64,000 bases of DNA from Chrysogorgia sp. JL179-B06 (Eukaryota > Cnidaria > Anthozoa > Scleralcyonacea > Chrysogorgiidae): positions 248,001 through 312,000 of the forward strand of contig JAYKKM010000473.1 of NCBI GenBank assembly GCA_035772405.1, in the 5' to 3' direction. A program made the position numbers and the translations under genes. Position 1 is the stretch's first letter. Each line of letters begins with the position of its first letter. Shown in pieces: positions 27,301 through 41,923 of this stretch. A model generated the notes under the pieces. The model saw only the letters and a list, made by a program, of their open reading frames with translations, had not been told where the DNA came from and did not search any database.

Positions 27301-30300
27301 AATAGTTTCTCAATAGTTTCTCATTAGTTTCTCAATAGTTTCTTAATAGTTTCTCAATAGTTTCTCAATATTATTTCTCAATAGTTTCTTAATAGTTTCT
27401 CAATAGTTTCTCAATAGTTACTCAATAGTTTCTCAATAGTTTCTTGCTAGTTTATCAATAGTTTCTCAATAATTTCTCAATAGTTTCTCAATAGTTTCTC
27501 ATTAGTTTCCCAATAGTTTCTCAATAGTTTCTCAATTAGTTTCTCAATAATTTCTCAATATTTCTCAATAGTTTCCCAATAGTTTCCCAATAGTTTCTCA
27601 ATAGTTTCTCAATTGTTTCTCAATAGTTTCCCAATGGTTCCCCAATAGTTTCCCAATAGTTTCTCAAAAGTTTCTCAATAGTTTCTTAATAATTTCTCAA
27701 TAGTTTCTCAATAATTTCTCAATAGTTTCTCAGTAGTTTCTCAATAGTTTTTCAATAGTTTCTCAATATAGTTTCTGAATAGTTTCTGAATAGTTTCTCA
27801 ATAGTTTCTCAATAGTTTCTCAATAGTTTCTCGATAGTTTCTCAATATATAGTTTCTCAATTAGTTTCTCAATAATTTCTCGATAGTTTCTCAATAATTT
27901 CTCAATAGTTTTTCAATAGTTTTATCAATAATTTCTCACTAGTTTCTCAATAGTTTATCAATTGTTTCTCAATAATTTCTAAATAGTCTCTCAATAGTTT
28001 CTCAATAGTTTTTCAATAAAATCTCAATAGTTTCTCAATAGTTTCTCAATAATTTCTCACTAGTTTCTCAATAGTTTCTCAATAGTTTCTCAATAGTTTC
28101 TCAATAGTTTCTCAATAGTTTCTCAATAATTTCTCAATAGTTTCTCAATAGTTTCTCAATATATAATTTCTCAATAGTTTCTCAATAGTTTCTCAATAAT
28201 TTCTCAATAGTTTCTCAATAGTTTCTCAATTAGTATCTCAATTAGTTTCTCAATAGTTTCTCAATAATTTCTCAATAGTTTCTCAATAGTTTCTCAATAT
28301 ATAATTTCTCAATAGTTTCTCAATAGTTTCTCAATAGTTTCTTAATAATTCCTCAATAGTTTCTCAATAGTTTCTCAATAATTTCTCAATAGTTTCTCAA
28401 TAGTTTCTCGATAGTTTCTCAATTAGTTTCTCAATAGTTTCTCAATAGTTTCTCAATTAGTTTCTCAATAGTTTCTCAATAGTTTCTCAATTAGTTTCTC
28501 AATAGTTTCTCAATAGTTTCTCAATAACTTCTCACTAGTTTCTCAATAGTTTCTCCATAGTTTCTCAATAGTTTCTCAATAATTTCTCAATAGTTTCTCA
28601 ATAGTTTCTCAATAGATTTTCAATTAGTTTCTCAATAGTTTCTCAATAGTTTCTCAATAGTTTCTCAATATATAATTTCTCAATAGTTTCTCAATAGTTG
28701 CTCAATAGTTGCTCAATAATTCCTCAATAGTTTCTCAATAGTTTCTCAATAGTTTCTCAATTAGTTTCTCAATAGATTCTCAATAGTTTCTCAATTAGTT
28801 TCTCAATAGTTTCTCAATAGTTTCACAATAGTTTCTTCTCAGTAATTTCACAATAGTTTCACAATACTTTCTCAATAGTTTCTCAATAGTTTCTAAATAG
28901 TCTCGCAATAATTTCTCACTAGTTTCTCAATAGTTTCTCCATAGTTTCTCAATAGTTTCTCAATAATTTCTCAATAGTTTCTCAATAGTTTCTCAATAGT
29001 TTTTCAATTAGTTTCTCAATATTTTCTCCATAGTTTCTCAATTAGTTTCTCAATAGTTTCTCAATAGTTTCTCAATTAGTTTCTCAATTTGTTTCTCAAT
29101 AGTTTCTCAATAGTTTCACAATAGTTTCTTCTCAGTAATTTCACAATAGTTTCACAATACTTTCTCAATAGTTTCTCAATAGTTTCTAAATAGTCTCTCA
29201 ATAATTTCTCAATAGTTTCTCAATAGTTTCACAATAGTTTCTCACTAGTTTCTCAATAGTTTCTCAATAGTTTCACAATAGTTTCTCAATAATTTCTCAA
29301 TAGTTTATCAATAGTTTTCAATAGGTTTTCAATAGTTTCACAATAGTTTCTCAATAGTTTCTCAATAATTTCTCAATAGTTTCTCAATAGTTGCTCAATA
29401 ATTTCTCAATAGTTTCTCAATAGTTTCTCAATAGTTTCTCAATAGTTTCACAATAGTTTCTCATGCAATAGTTTCTCAATAATTTCACAATAGTTTCACA
29501 ATAGTTTCTCAATAGTTTCTCAATAGTTTCTCAATAATTTCTCAATAGTTTCTCAATAATTTCTCAATAGTTTCTCAATAGTTTCTCAATAGTTTCTAAA
29601 TAGTTTCTCAATAGTTTCTCAATAGTTTCTCAATAGTTTCTCATTAGTTTCTCAATAGTTTCTTAATAGTTTCTCAATAGTTTCTCAATATTATTTCTCA
29701 ATAGTTTCTTAATAGTTTCTCAATAGTTTCTCAATAGTTACTCAATAGTTTCTCAATAGTTTCTTGCTAGTTTATCAATAGTTTCTCAATAATTTCTCAA
29801 TAGTTTCTCAATAGTTTCTCATTAGTTTCCCAATAGTTTCTCAATAGTTTCTCAATTAGTTTCTCAATAATTTCTCAATATTTCTCAATAGTTTCCCAAT
29901 AGTTTCCCAATAGTTTCTCAATAGTTTCTCAATAGTTTCTCAATAGTTTCCCAATGGTTCCCCAATAGTTTCCCAATAGTTTCTCAATAGTTTCTCAATA
30001 GTTTCTTAATAATTTCTCAATAGTTTCGCAATAATTTCTCAATAGTTTCTCAATAGTTTCTCAATAGTTTTTCAATAGTTTCTCAATATAGTTTCTGAAT
30101 AGTTTCTGAATAGTTTCTCAATAGTTTCTCAATAGTTTCTCAATAGTTTCTCAATAGTTTCTCAATAGTTTCTCAATATATAGTTTCTCAATTAGTTTCT
30201 CAATAATTTCTCGATAGTTTCTCAATAATTTCTCAATAGTTTTTCAATAGTTTATCAATAATTTCTCACTAGTTTCTCAATAGTTTATCAATTGTTTCTC

Positions 30301-33300
30301 AATAATTTCTAAATAGTCTCTCAATAGTTTCTCAATAGTTTCTCAATAAAATCTCAATAGTTTCTCAATAGGTTCTCAATAATTTCTCAATAGTTTCTCA
30401 ATAGTTTCTCAATAGTTTCTCAATAGTTTCTCAATAGTTTCTCAATAGTTTTTCAATAGTTTCTTAATAATTCCTCAATAGTTTCTCAATAGTTTCTCAA
30501 TAATTTCTCAATTAGTTTCTCAATAGTTTCTCAATAGTTTCTCAATATATAATTTCTCAATAGTTTCTCAATAGTTGCTCAATAGTTGCTCAATAGTTTC
30601 TCAATAGTTTCTCAATTAGTATCTCAATTAGTTTCTCAATAGTTTCTCAATAATTTCTCAATAGTTTCTCAATAGTTTCTCAATATATAATTTCTCAATA
30701 GTTTCTCAATAGTTTCTCAATAGTTTCTTAATAATTCCTCAATAGTTTCTCAATAGTTTCTCAATAATTTCTCAATAGTTTCTCAATAGTTTGTCGATAG
30801 TTTCTCAATTAGTTTCTCAATAGTTTCTCAATAGTTTCTCAATTAGTTTCTCAATAGTTTCTCAATAGTTTCTCAATTAGTTTCTCAATAGTTTCTCAAT
30901 AGTTTCACAATAGTTTCTCAATATATAATTTCTCAATAGTTTCTCAATAGTTTCTCAATAGTTTCTAAATAATTCCTCAATAGTTTCTCAATAGTTTCTC
31001 AATAATTTCTCAATAGTTTCTCAATAGTTTGTCGATAGTTTCTCAATTAGTTTCTCAATAGTTTCTCAGTAATTTCACAATAGTTTCACAATACTTTCTC
31101 AATAGTTTCTCAATAGTTTCTAAATAGTCTCGCAATAACTTCTCACTAGTTTCTCAATAGTTTCTCAATAATTTCTCAATAGTTTCTCAATAGTTTCTCA
31201 ATAGATTTTCAATTAGTTTCTCAATAGTTTCTCAATAGTTTCTCAATTAGTTTCTCAATTAGTTTCTCAATAGTTTCTCAATAGTTTCATAATAGTTTCT
31301 TCTCAGTAATTTCACAATAGTTTCACAATACTTTCTCAATAGTTTCTCAATAGTTTCTAAATAGTCTCTCAATAATTTCTCAATAGTTTCTCAATAGTTT
31401 CACAATACTTTCTCAATAGTTTCTCAATAGTTTCTCAATAGTTTCTCAATTAGTTTCTCAATTAGTTTCTCAATAGTTTCTCAATAGTTTCACAATAGTT
31501 TCTTCTCAATAATTTCTCAATAGTTTCACAATACTTTCTCAATAGTTTCTCAATAGTTTCTCCATAGTTTCTCAATAGTTTCTCAATATATTCTCAATAG
31601 TTTCTAAATAGTTTCTCAATAGTTTCTTAATAGTTTCTAAATAGTTTCTCAATAGTTTCTCAATAGTTTCTCAATAGTTTCTCAATAGTTTCTCAATAGT
31701 TTTGTAATAGTTTCTCAATAGTTTCACAATAGTTTCTCATGCAATAGTTTCTCAATAATTTCACAATAGTTTCACAATAGTTTCACAATAGTTTCTCATG
31801 CAATAGTTTCTCAATAATTTCTCAATAATTTCTCAATAGTTTCTCAATAATTTCTCAATAGTTTCTCAATAGTTTCTCAATAGTTTCTAAATAGTCTCTC
31901 AATAGTTTCTCAATAATTTTGCAAACGTTTCTCAATAGTTTCTCAATAGTTTCTCAATAGTTCTTCAATAGTTTCTCAATAGTTTCTCAATAGTTTCTCA
32001 ATAGTTTCTCAATAATTTCACAATAGTTTCACGATAGTTTCTCAATAGTTTTCTCAATAGTTTCTCAATAGTTTCTCAATTAGTTTCTCAATAGTTTCTC
32101 AATAGTTTCTCAATTAGTTTCTCAATTAGTTTCTCAATAGTTTCTCAATAGTTTCACAATAGTTTCTTCTCAGTAATTTCACAATAGTTTCACAATACTT
32201 TCTCAATAGTTTCTCAATAGTTTCTAAATAGTCTCTCAATAATTTCTCAATAGTTTCTCAATAGTTTCTCCATAGTTTCTAAATAGTTTCTCAATAGTTT
32301 CTTAATAGTTTCTAAATAGTTTCTCAATAGTTTCTCAATAGTTTCTCAATAGTTTTGTAATAGTTTCTCAATAGTTTCTCAATAGTTTCTCAATAGTTTC
32401 TCCATAGTTTCTCAATAGTTTCTCAATAATTTCTCAATAGTTTCTCAATAGTTTCTCAATAGTTTTTCAATTAGTTTCTCAATAGTTTCTCAATTAGTTT
32501 CTCAATAGTTTCTCAATAGTTTCTCAATTAGTATCTCAATTAGTTTCTCAATAGTTTCCCAATAGTTTCACAATAGTTTCTTCTCAGTAATTTCACAATA
32601 GTTTCACAATACTTTCTCAATAGTTTCTCAATAGTTTCTAAATAGTCTCTCAATAATTTCTCAATAGTTTCTCAATAGTTTCTCCATAGTTTCTCAATAT
32701 AAATTTCTCAATATTTTCTCAATAGTTTCTAAATAGTTTCTAAATAGTTTCTTAATAGTTTCTCAATAGTTTCTCAATAGTTTCTCAATAGTTTCTCAAT
32801 AGTTTTGTAATAGTTTCTCAATACTTTCTCAATAGTTTCTCAATAGTTTCTCAACTAGTTTCTCAATAGTTTCTCAATAGTTTCACAATAGTTTCACAAT
32901 AGTTTCTCAATAGTTTCTCAATAGTTTCTCAATAGTTTCTCAATTGTTTCTCAATAGTTTCTCAATAGTTTCTCAATAATTTCTCAATAGTTTCTCAATA
33001 GTTTCACAATAGTTTCTCACTAGTTTCTCAATAGTTTCTCAATAGTTTCACAATAGTTTCTCAATAATTTCTCAATAGTTTATCAATAGTTTTCAATAGG
33101 TTTTCAATAGTTTCACAATAGTTTCTCAATAGTTTCTCAATAATTTCTCAATAGTTTCTCAATAGTTGCTCAATAATTTCTCAATAGTTTCTCAATAGTT
33201 TCTCAATAGTTTCTCAATAGTTTCACAATAGTTTCTCATGCAATAGTTTCTCAATAATTTCACAATAGTTTCACAATAGTTTCTCAATAGTTTCTCAATA

Positions 33301-34830
33301 GTTTCTCAATAATTTCTCAATAGTTTCTCAATAATTTCTCAATAGTTTCTCAATAGTTTCTCAATAGTTTCTAAATAGTTTCTCAATAGTTTCTCAATAG
33401 TTTCTCAATAGTTTCTCATTAGTTTCTCAATAGTTTCTTAATAGTTTCTCAATAGTTTCTCAATATTATTTCTCAATAGTTTCTTAATAGTTTCTCAATA
33501 GTTTCTCAATAGTTACTCAATAGTTTCTCAATAGTTTCTTGCTAGTTTATCAATAGTTTCTCAATAATTTCTCAATAGTTTCTCAATAGTTTCTCATTAG
33601 TTTCCCAATAGTTTCTCAATAGTTTCTCAATTAGTTTCTCAATAATTTTCTCAATATTTCTCAATAGTTTCCCAATAGTTTCCCAATAGTTTCTCAATAG
33701 TTTCTCAATAGTTTCTCAATAGTTTCCCAATGGTTCCCCAATAGTTTCCCAATAGTTTCTCAATAGTTTCTCAATAGTTTCTTAATAATTTCTCAATAGT
33801 TTCTCAATAATTTCTCAATAGTTTCTCAGTAGTTTCTCAATAGTTTTTCAATAGTTTCTCAATATAGTTTCTGAATAGTTTCTGAATAGTTTCTCAATAG
33901 TTTCTCAATAGTTTCTCAATAGTTTCTCAATAGTTTCTCAATATATAGTTTCTCAATTAGTTTCTCAATAATTTCTCGATAGTTTCTCAATAATTTCTCA
34001 ATAGTTTTTCAATAGTTTATCAATAATTTCTCACTAGTTTCTCAATAGTTTATCAATTGTTTCTCAATAATTTCTAAATAGTCTCTCAATAGTTTCTCAA
34101 TAGTTTTTCAATAAAATCTCAATAGTTTCTCAATAGTTTCTCAATAATTTCTCACTAGTTTCTCAATAGTTTCTCAATAGTTTCTCAATAGTTTCTCAAT
34201 AGTTTCTCAATAGTTTCTCAATAATTTCTCAATAGTTTCTCAATAGTTTCTCAATATATAATTTCTCAATAGTTTCTCAATAGTTTCTCAATAATTTCTC
34301 AATAGTTTCTCAATAGTTTCTCAATTAGTATCTCAATTAGTTTCTCAATAGTTTCTCAATAATTTCTCAATAGTTTCTCAATAGTTTCTCAATATATAAT
34401 TTCTCAATAGTTTCTCAATAGTTTCTCAATAGTTTCTTAATAATTCCTCAATAGTTTCTCAATAGTTTCTCAATAATTTCTCAATAGTTTCTCAATAGTT
34501 TCTCGATAGTTTCTCAATTAGTTTCTCAATAGTTTCTCAATAGTTTCTCAATTAGTTTCTCAATAGTTTCTCAATAGTTTCTCAATAGTTTCTCAATAGT
34601 TTCTCAATAGTTTCTCAATAGTTTCTCAATATATAGTTTCTCAATTAGTTTCTCAATAATTTCTCGATAGTTTCTCAATAATTTCTCAATAGTTTTTCAA
34701 TAGTTTATCAATAATTTCTCACTAGTTTCTCAATAGTTTATCAATTGTTTCTCAATAATTTCTAAATAGTCTCTCAATAGTTTCTCAATAGTTTCTCAAT
34801 AAAATCTCAATAGTTTCTCAATAGGTTCTC
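15370..34830. repeat. Higher-order repeat zone of the minisatellite
   Basis: A multi-kilobase block recurs six times. The marker TTTCTTGCTAGTTTATC occurs at about 15668, 19079, 23548, 27441, 29761 and 33538. The marker AATAAAATCTCAATAG follows each one about 580 bp later (16251, 19661, 24131, 28013, 30343, 34111), with extra copies at 9101 and 34796. Block lengths are about 3411, 4469, 3893, 2320 and 3777 bp. A third marker, TTTCTCATGCAATAG, keeps the same spacing. Length differences reflect internal gain or loss of units. Confidence 0.8.
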
Positions 34831-36579
34831 AATAATTTCTCAATAGTTTCTCAATAGTTTCTCAATAGTTTCTCAATAGTTTCTCAATAGTTTCTCAATA
34901 GTTTCTCAATAGTTTTTCAATAGTTTCTTAATAATTCCTCAATAGTTTCTCAATAGTTTCTCAATAATTTCTCAATTAGTTTCTCAATAGTTTCTCAATA
35001 GTTTCTCAATATATAATTTCTCAATAGTTTCTCAATAGTTGCTCAATAGTTGCTCAATAATTCCTCAATAGTTTCTCAATAGTTTCTCAATAGTTTCTCA
35101 ATTACTTTCTCAATAGATTCTCAATAGTTTCTCAATTGGTTTCTCAATAGTTTCTCAATAGTTTCACAATAGTTTCTTCTCAGTAATTTCACAATAGTTT
35201 CACAATACTTTCTCAATAGTTTCTCAATAGTTTCTAAATAGTCTCGCAATAATTTCTCACTAGTTTCTCAATAGTTTCTCCATAGTTTCTCAATAGTTTC
35301 TCAATAATTTCTCAATAGTTTCTCAACAGTTTCTCAATAGTTTTTCAATTAGTTTCTCAATAGTTTCTCAATAGTTTCTCAATTAGTTTCTCAATAGTTT
35401 CTCAATAGTTTCTCAATTAGTTTCTCAATTAGTTTCTCAATAGTTTCTCAATAGTTTCACAATAGTTTCTTCTCAGTAATTTCACAATAGTTTCACAATA
35501 CTTTCTCAATAGTTTCTCAATAGTTTCTAAATAGTCTCTCAATAATTTCTCAATAGTTTCTCAATAGTTTCTCCATAGTTTCTAAATAGTTTCTCAATAG
35601 TTTCTTAATAGTTTCTAAATAGTTTCTCAATAGTTTCTCAATAGTTTCTCAGTAGTTTTGTAATAGTTTCTCAATAGTTTCTCAATAGTTTCTCAATAGT
35701 TTCTCACTTAGTTTCTCAATAGTTTCTCAATAGTTTCACAATAGTTTCACAATAGTTTCTCAATAGTTTCTCAATAGTTTCTCAATAGTTTCTCAATTGT
35801 TTCTCAATAGTTTCTCAATAGTTTCTCAATATTTTTTCAATAGTTTCTCAATAGTTTCTCAATAGTTTCACAATAGTTTCTCAATAATTTCTCAATAGTT
35901 TCTCAATAGTTTCACAATAGTTTCTTCTCAGTAATTTCACAATAGTTTCACAATACTTTCTCAATAGTTTCTCAATAGTTTCTAAATAGTCTCTCAATAA
36001 TTTCTCAATAGTTTCTCAATAGTTTCTCCATAGTTTCTAAATAGTTTCTCAATAGTTTCTTAATAGTTTCTAATTAGTTTCTCAATAGTTTCTCAATAGT
36101 TTCTCAGTAGTTTTGTAATAGTTTCTCAATAGTTTCTCAATAGTTTCTCAATAGTTTCTCACTTAGTTTCTCAATAGTTTCTCAATAGTTTCACAATAGT
36201 TTCACAATAGTTTCTCAATAGTTTCTCAATAGTTTCTCAATAGTTTCTCAATTGTTTCTCAATAGTTTCTCAATAGTTTCTCAATATTTTTCAATAGTTT
36301 CTCAATAGTTTCTCAATAGTTTCACAATAGTTTCTCAATAATTTCTCAATAGTTTCTCAATAGTTTTCAATAGGTTTTCAATAGTTTCACAATAGTTTCT
36401 CAATAGTTTCTCAATAATTTCTCAATAGTTTCTCAATAGTTGCTCAATAATTTCTCAATAGTTTCTCAATAGTTTCTCAATAGTTTCTCAATAGTTTCAC
36501 AATAGTTTCTCATGCAATAGTTTCTCAATAATTTCACAATAGTTTCACAATAGTTTCTCAATAGTTTCTCAATAGTTTC

Positions 36580-39500
36580 TCAATAGTTTCTAAATAGTCT
36601 CTCAATAGTTTCTCAATAATTTTGCAAAAGTTTCTCAATAGTTTCTCAATAGTTTCTCAATAGTTTTTCAATAGTTTCTCAATAGTTTCTCAATAGTTTC
36701 TCAATAGTTTCTCAATAATTTCACAATAGTTTCACGATAGTTTCTCAATAATTTCTCAATAATTTCTTAATAGTTTCTCAATAGTTTTTCAATAGTTTCT
36801 CAATAGTTTCTCAATAGTCTCTCATTAGTTTCTCAATAATTTCTTAATAATTTCTCAGTAGTTTCTCAATAATTTCTCAATAGTTTCTCAATAGTTTCTC
36901 AATAGTTTTTCAATTAGTTTCTCAATAGTTTCTCAATAGTTTCTCAATTAGTTTCTCAATAGTTTCTCAATAGTTTCTCAATTAGTTTCTCAATTAGTTT
37001 CTCAATAGTTTCTCAATAGTTTCACAATAGTTTCTTCTCAGTAATTTCACAATAGTTTCACAATACTTTCTCAATAGTTTCTCAATAGTTTCTAAATAGT
37101 CTCTCAATAATTTCTCAATAGTTTCTCAATAGTTTCTCCATAGTTTCTAAATAGTTTCTCAATAGTTTCTTAATAGTTTCTAAATAGTTTCTCAATAGTT
37201 TCTCAATAGTTTCTCAGTAGTTTTGTAATAGTTTCTCAATAGTTTCTCAATAGTTTCTCAATAGTTTCTCACTTAGTTTCTCAATAGTTTCTCAATAGTT
37301 TCACAATAGTTTCACAATAGTTTCTCAATAGTTTCTCAATAGTTTCTCAATAGTTTCTCAATTGTTTCTCAATAGTTTCTCAATAGTTTCTCAATATTTT
37401 TCAATAGTTTCTCAATAGTTTCTCAATAGTTTCACAATAGTTTCTCAATAATTTCTCAATAGTTTCTCAATAGTTTCACAATAGTTTCTTCTCAGTAATT
37501 TCACAATAGTTTCACAATACTTTCTCAATAGTTTCTCAATAGTTTCTAAATAGTCTCTCAATAATTTCTCAATAGTTTCTCAATAGTTTCTCCATAGTTT
37601 CTAAATAGTTTCTCAATAGTTTCTTAATAGTTTCTAAATAGTTTCTCAATAGTTTCTCAATAGTTTCTCAGTAGTTTTGTAATAGTTTCTCAATAGTTTC
37701 TCAATAGTTTCTCAATAGTTTCTCACTTAGTTTCTCAATAGTTTCTCAATAGTTTCACAATAGTTTCACAATAGTTTCTCAATAGTTTCTCAATAGTTTC
37801 TCAATAGTTTCTCAATTGTTTCTCAATAGTTTCTCAATAGTTTCTCAATATTTTTCAATAGTTTCTCAATAGTTTCTCAATAGTTTCACAATAGTTTCTC
37901 AATAATTTCTCAATAGTTTCTCAATAGTTGCTCAATAATTTCTCAATAGTTTCTCAATAGTTTCTCAATAGTTTCTCAATAGTTTCACAATAGTTTCTCA
38001 TGCAATAGTTTCTCAATAATTTCACAATAGTTTCACAATAGTTTCTCAATAGTTTCTCAATAGTTTCTCAATAGTTTCTCAATAATTTCTCAATAGTTTG
38101 TCAATAATTTCTCAATAGTTTCTCAATAGTTTCTCAATAGTTTCTAAATAGTCTCTCAATAGTTTCTCAATAATTTTGCAAAAGTTTCTCAATAGTTTCT
38201 CAATAGTTTCTCAATAGTTTTTCAATAGTTTCTCAATAGTTTCTCAATAGTTTCTCAATAGTTTCTCAATAATTTCACAATAGTTTCACGATAGTTTCTC
38301 AATAATTTCTCAATAATTTCTTAATAGTTTCTCAATAGTTTTTCAATAGTTTCTCAATAGTTTCTCAATAGTCTCTCATTAGTTTCTCAATAATTTCTTA
38401 ATAATTTCTCAATAGTTTCTCAATAATTTTTCAATGGTCTCTCAATAGTTTCTCAATAGTTTCTCAATTGTTTCTCAATAGTTTTTCAATAATTTCACAA
38501 TAGTTTTACGATAGTTTCTCAATAGTTTCACAATAGTTTCACGATAGTTTCTCAATAGTTTCTCAATAATTTCTCAATAGTTTCTCAATAATTTAACAAT
38601 AGTTTCACAATAGTTTCTCAATAGTTACTCAATAGTTTCTCAATAGTTTCACAATAGTTTCACGATAGTTTCTCAATAGTTTCACAATAGTTTCTCAATA
38701 GTTTCTGAATAATTTCAAAATAGTTTCACGATAGTTTCTCAATAGCTTCACAATAGTTTCACGATAGTTTCTCAATAGTTTCTCAATAGTTTCACGATAG
38801 TTTCTCAATAATTTCTCAATAGTTTCACGATAGTTTCTCAATAGTTTCACAATAGTTTCACAATAGTTTCACAATAGTTTCTCAATAGTTTCACAATAGT
38901 TTCGCGATAGTTTCACAATAGTTTCTCAATGGTTTCACAATTAGTTTCTCAATAGTTTCTCAATAGTTTCTCAATTAGTTTCTCAATTAGTTTCTCAATA
39001 GTTTCTCAATAGTTTCACAATAGTTTCTTCTCAGTAATTTCACAATAGTTTCACAATACTTTCTCAATAGTTTCTCAATAGTTTCTAAATAGTCTCTCAA
39101 TAATTTCTCAATAGTTTCTCAATAGTTTCTCCATAGTTTCTAAATAGTTTCTCAATAGTTTCTTAATAGTTTCTAAATAGTTTCTCAATAGTTTCTCAAT
39201 AGTTTCTCAGTAGTTTTGTAATAGTTTCTCAATAGTTTCTCAATAGTTTCTCAATAGTTTCTCACTTAGTTTCTCAATAGTTTCTCAATAGTTTCACAAT
39301 AGTTTCACAATAGTTTCTCAATAGTTTCTCAATAGTTTCTCAATAGTTTCTCAATTGTTTCTCAATAGTTTCTCAATAGTTTCTCAATATTTTTCAATAG
39401 TTTCTCAATAGTTTCTCAATAGTTTCACAATAGTTTCTCAATAATTTCTCAATAGTTTCTCAATAGTTTCACAATAGTTTCTTCTCAGTAATTTCACAAT

Positions 39501-40210
39501 AGTTTCACAATACTTTCTCAATAGTTTCTCAATAGTTTCTAAATAGTCTCTCAATAATTTCTCAATAGTTTCTCAATAGTTTCTCCATAGTTTCTAAATA
39601 GTTTCTCAATAGTTTCTTAATAGTTTCTAAATAGTTTCTCAATAGTTTCTCAATAGTTTCTCAGTAGTTTTGTAATAGTTTCTCAATAGTTTCTCAATAG
39701 TTTCTCAATAGTTTCTCACTTAGTTTCTCAATAGTTTCTCAATAGTTTCACAATAGTTTCACAATAGTTTCTCAATAGTTTCTCAATAGTTTCACAATAG
39801 TTTCTCAATAATTTCTCAATAGTTTCTCAATAGTTGCTCAATAATTTCTCAATAGTTTCTCAATAGTTTCTCAATAGTTTCTCAATAGTTTCACAATAGT
39901 TTCTCATGCAATAGTTTCTCAATAATTTCACAATAGTTTCACAATAGTTTCTCAATAGTTTCTCAATAGTTTCTCAATAGTTTCTCAATAATTTCTCAAT
40001 AGTTTGTCAATAATTTCTCAATAGTTTCTCAATAGTTTCTCAATAGTTTCTAAATAGTCTCTCAATAGTTTCTCAATAATTTTGCAAAAGTTTCTCAATA
40101 GTTTCTCAATAGTTTCTCAATAGTTTTTTCAATAGTTTCTCAATAGTTTCTCAATAGTTTCTCAATAGTTTCTCAATAATTTCACAATAGTTTCACGATA
40201 GTTTCTCAAT
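36580..40210. repeat. Second higher-order repeat zone, 1.5-1.9 kb
   Basis: The rare string TTTTGCAAAAGTTTCTC occurs near 36625, 38175 and 40083. The shared context GTAGTTTTGTAATAG, CTCACTTAGTTTCTC and CTTCTCAGTAATTTCAC repeats between these points. Spacings are about 1550 and 1908 bp. The string also occurs near 11668 and 25827, linking this zone to older parts of the array. Confidence 0.7.
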
Positions 40211-41923
40211 AATTTCTCAATAATTTCTTAATAGTTTCTCAATAGTTTTTCAATAGTTTCTCAATAGTTTCTCAATAATCTCTCATTAGTTTCTCAATAA
40301 TTTCTTAATAATTTCTCAATAGTTTCTCAATAATTTTTCAATGGTCTCTCAATAGTTTCTCAATAGTTTCTCAATAGTTTCTCAATAGTTTTTCAATAAT
40401 TTCACAATAGTTTTACGATAGTTTCTCAATAGTTTCACAATAGTTTCACGATAGTTTCTCAATAGTTTCTCAATAATTTCTCAATAGTTTCTCAATAGTT
40501 TCACAATAGTTTCACAATAGTTTCTCAATAGTTACTCAATAGTTTCTCAATAGTTTCACAATAGTTTCACGATAGTTTCTCAATAGTTTCACAATAGTTT
40601 CTCAATAGTTTCTGAATAATTTCAAAATAGTTTCACGATAGTTTCTCAATAGCTTCACAATAGTTTCACGATAGTTTCTCAATAATTTCTCAATAGTTTC
40701 ACGATAGTTTCTCAATAGTTTCACAATAGTTTCACAATAGTTTCACAATAGTTTCTCAATAGTTTCACAATAGTTTCGCGATAGTTTCACAATAGTTTCT
40801 CAATGGTTTCACAATAGTTTCTCAATAGTTTCTCAATAGTTTCACAATAGTTTCACGATAGTTTCTCAATAGTTTCTCAATAGTTTCTCAATAATTTCAC
40901 AATAGTTTCTCAATAGTTTCACAATAGTTTCACAATATTTTCACAATAGTTTCACAATAGTTTCTCAATAGTTACTCAATAGTTTCACAATAGTTTCTCA
41001 ATAGTTTCTCAATAGTTTCTCAATAGTTTGTCAATAGTTTCTCAATAGTTTCTCAATAATTTCACAATAGTTTCACGATAGTTTCTCAATAGTTTCTCAA
41101 TAATTTTTTAATAGTTTGTCAATAGTTTTTCAATAGGTTCTCAATAGTTTCTCAATAGTTTCTAAATATTCTCTCAATAGTTTCTCAATAATTTCTTAAT
41201 AATTTCTCAATAGTTTCTCAATAGTTTTTCAATAGTTTCTCAATAGTTTCACAATAGTTTCACGATAGTTTCTCAATAGTTTCTCAATATTTTCTCAATA
41301 GTTTCTCAATAATTTCACAATAGTTTCACGATAGTTTCTCAATAGTTTCTCAATAGTTTCTCGATAGTTTCTAAATAGTTTCTCAATAGTTTCTTAATAG
41401 TTTCTCAATAGTTTCTCAATAGTTTCTCAATAATTTCACAATAGTTTCACGATAGTTTCTCAATAGTTTCTCAATAGTTTCTCAATAGTTTCTCAATAGT
41501 TTCACAATAGTTTCACGATAGTTTCTCAATAATTTCTCAATAGTTACTCAATAGTTTTTAAATAGTTTCTCAATAGTTTCTCCATAATTTCACAATAGTT
41601 CACGATAGTTTCTCAATAGTTTCTCAATAATTTCTTAATAGTTTCTCAATAGTTTTCCAATAGTTTCTCAATAGTTTCGCAATAGTTTCTCAATAATTTA
41701 TAGTTTCTCAATAGTTTCTCAATAATTTCTTAATAATTTCTCAATAGTTTCTCAATAGTTTTTCAATGGTTTCTCAATAGTTACTCAATAGTTTCTCAAT
41801 AGTTTTTCAATAGTTTCTCAATAGTTTTTCAATAGTTTCTCAATAGTTTCTCAATAATTTCACAATAGTTTCACAATAGTTTCTCAATAGTTTCTCAATA
41901 GTTTCTCAATAATTTCTCAATAG

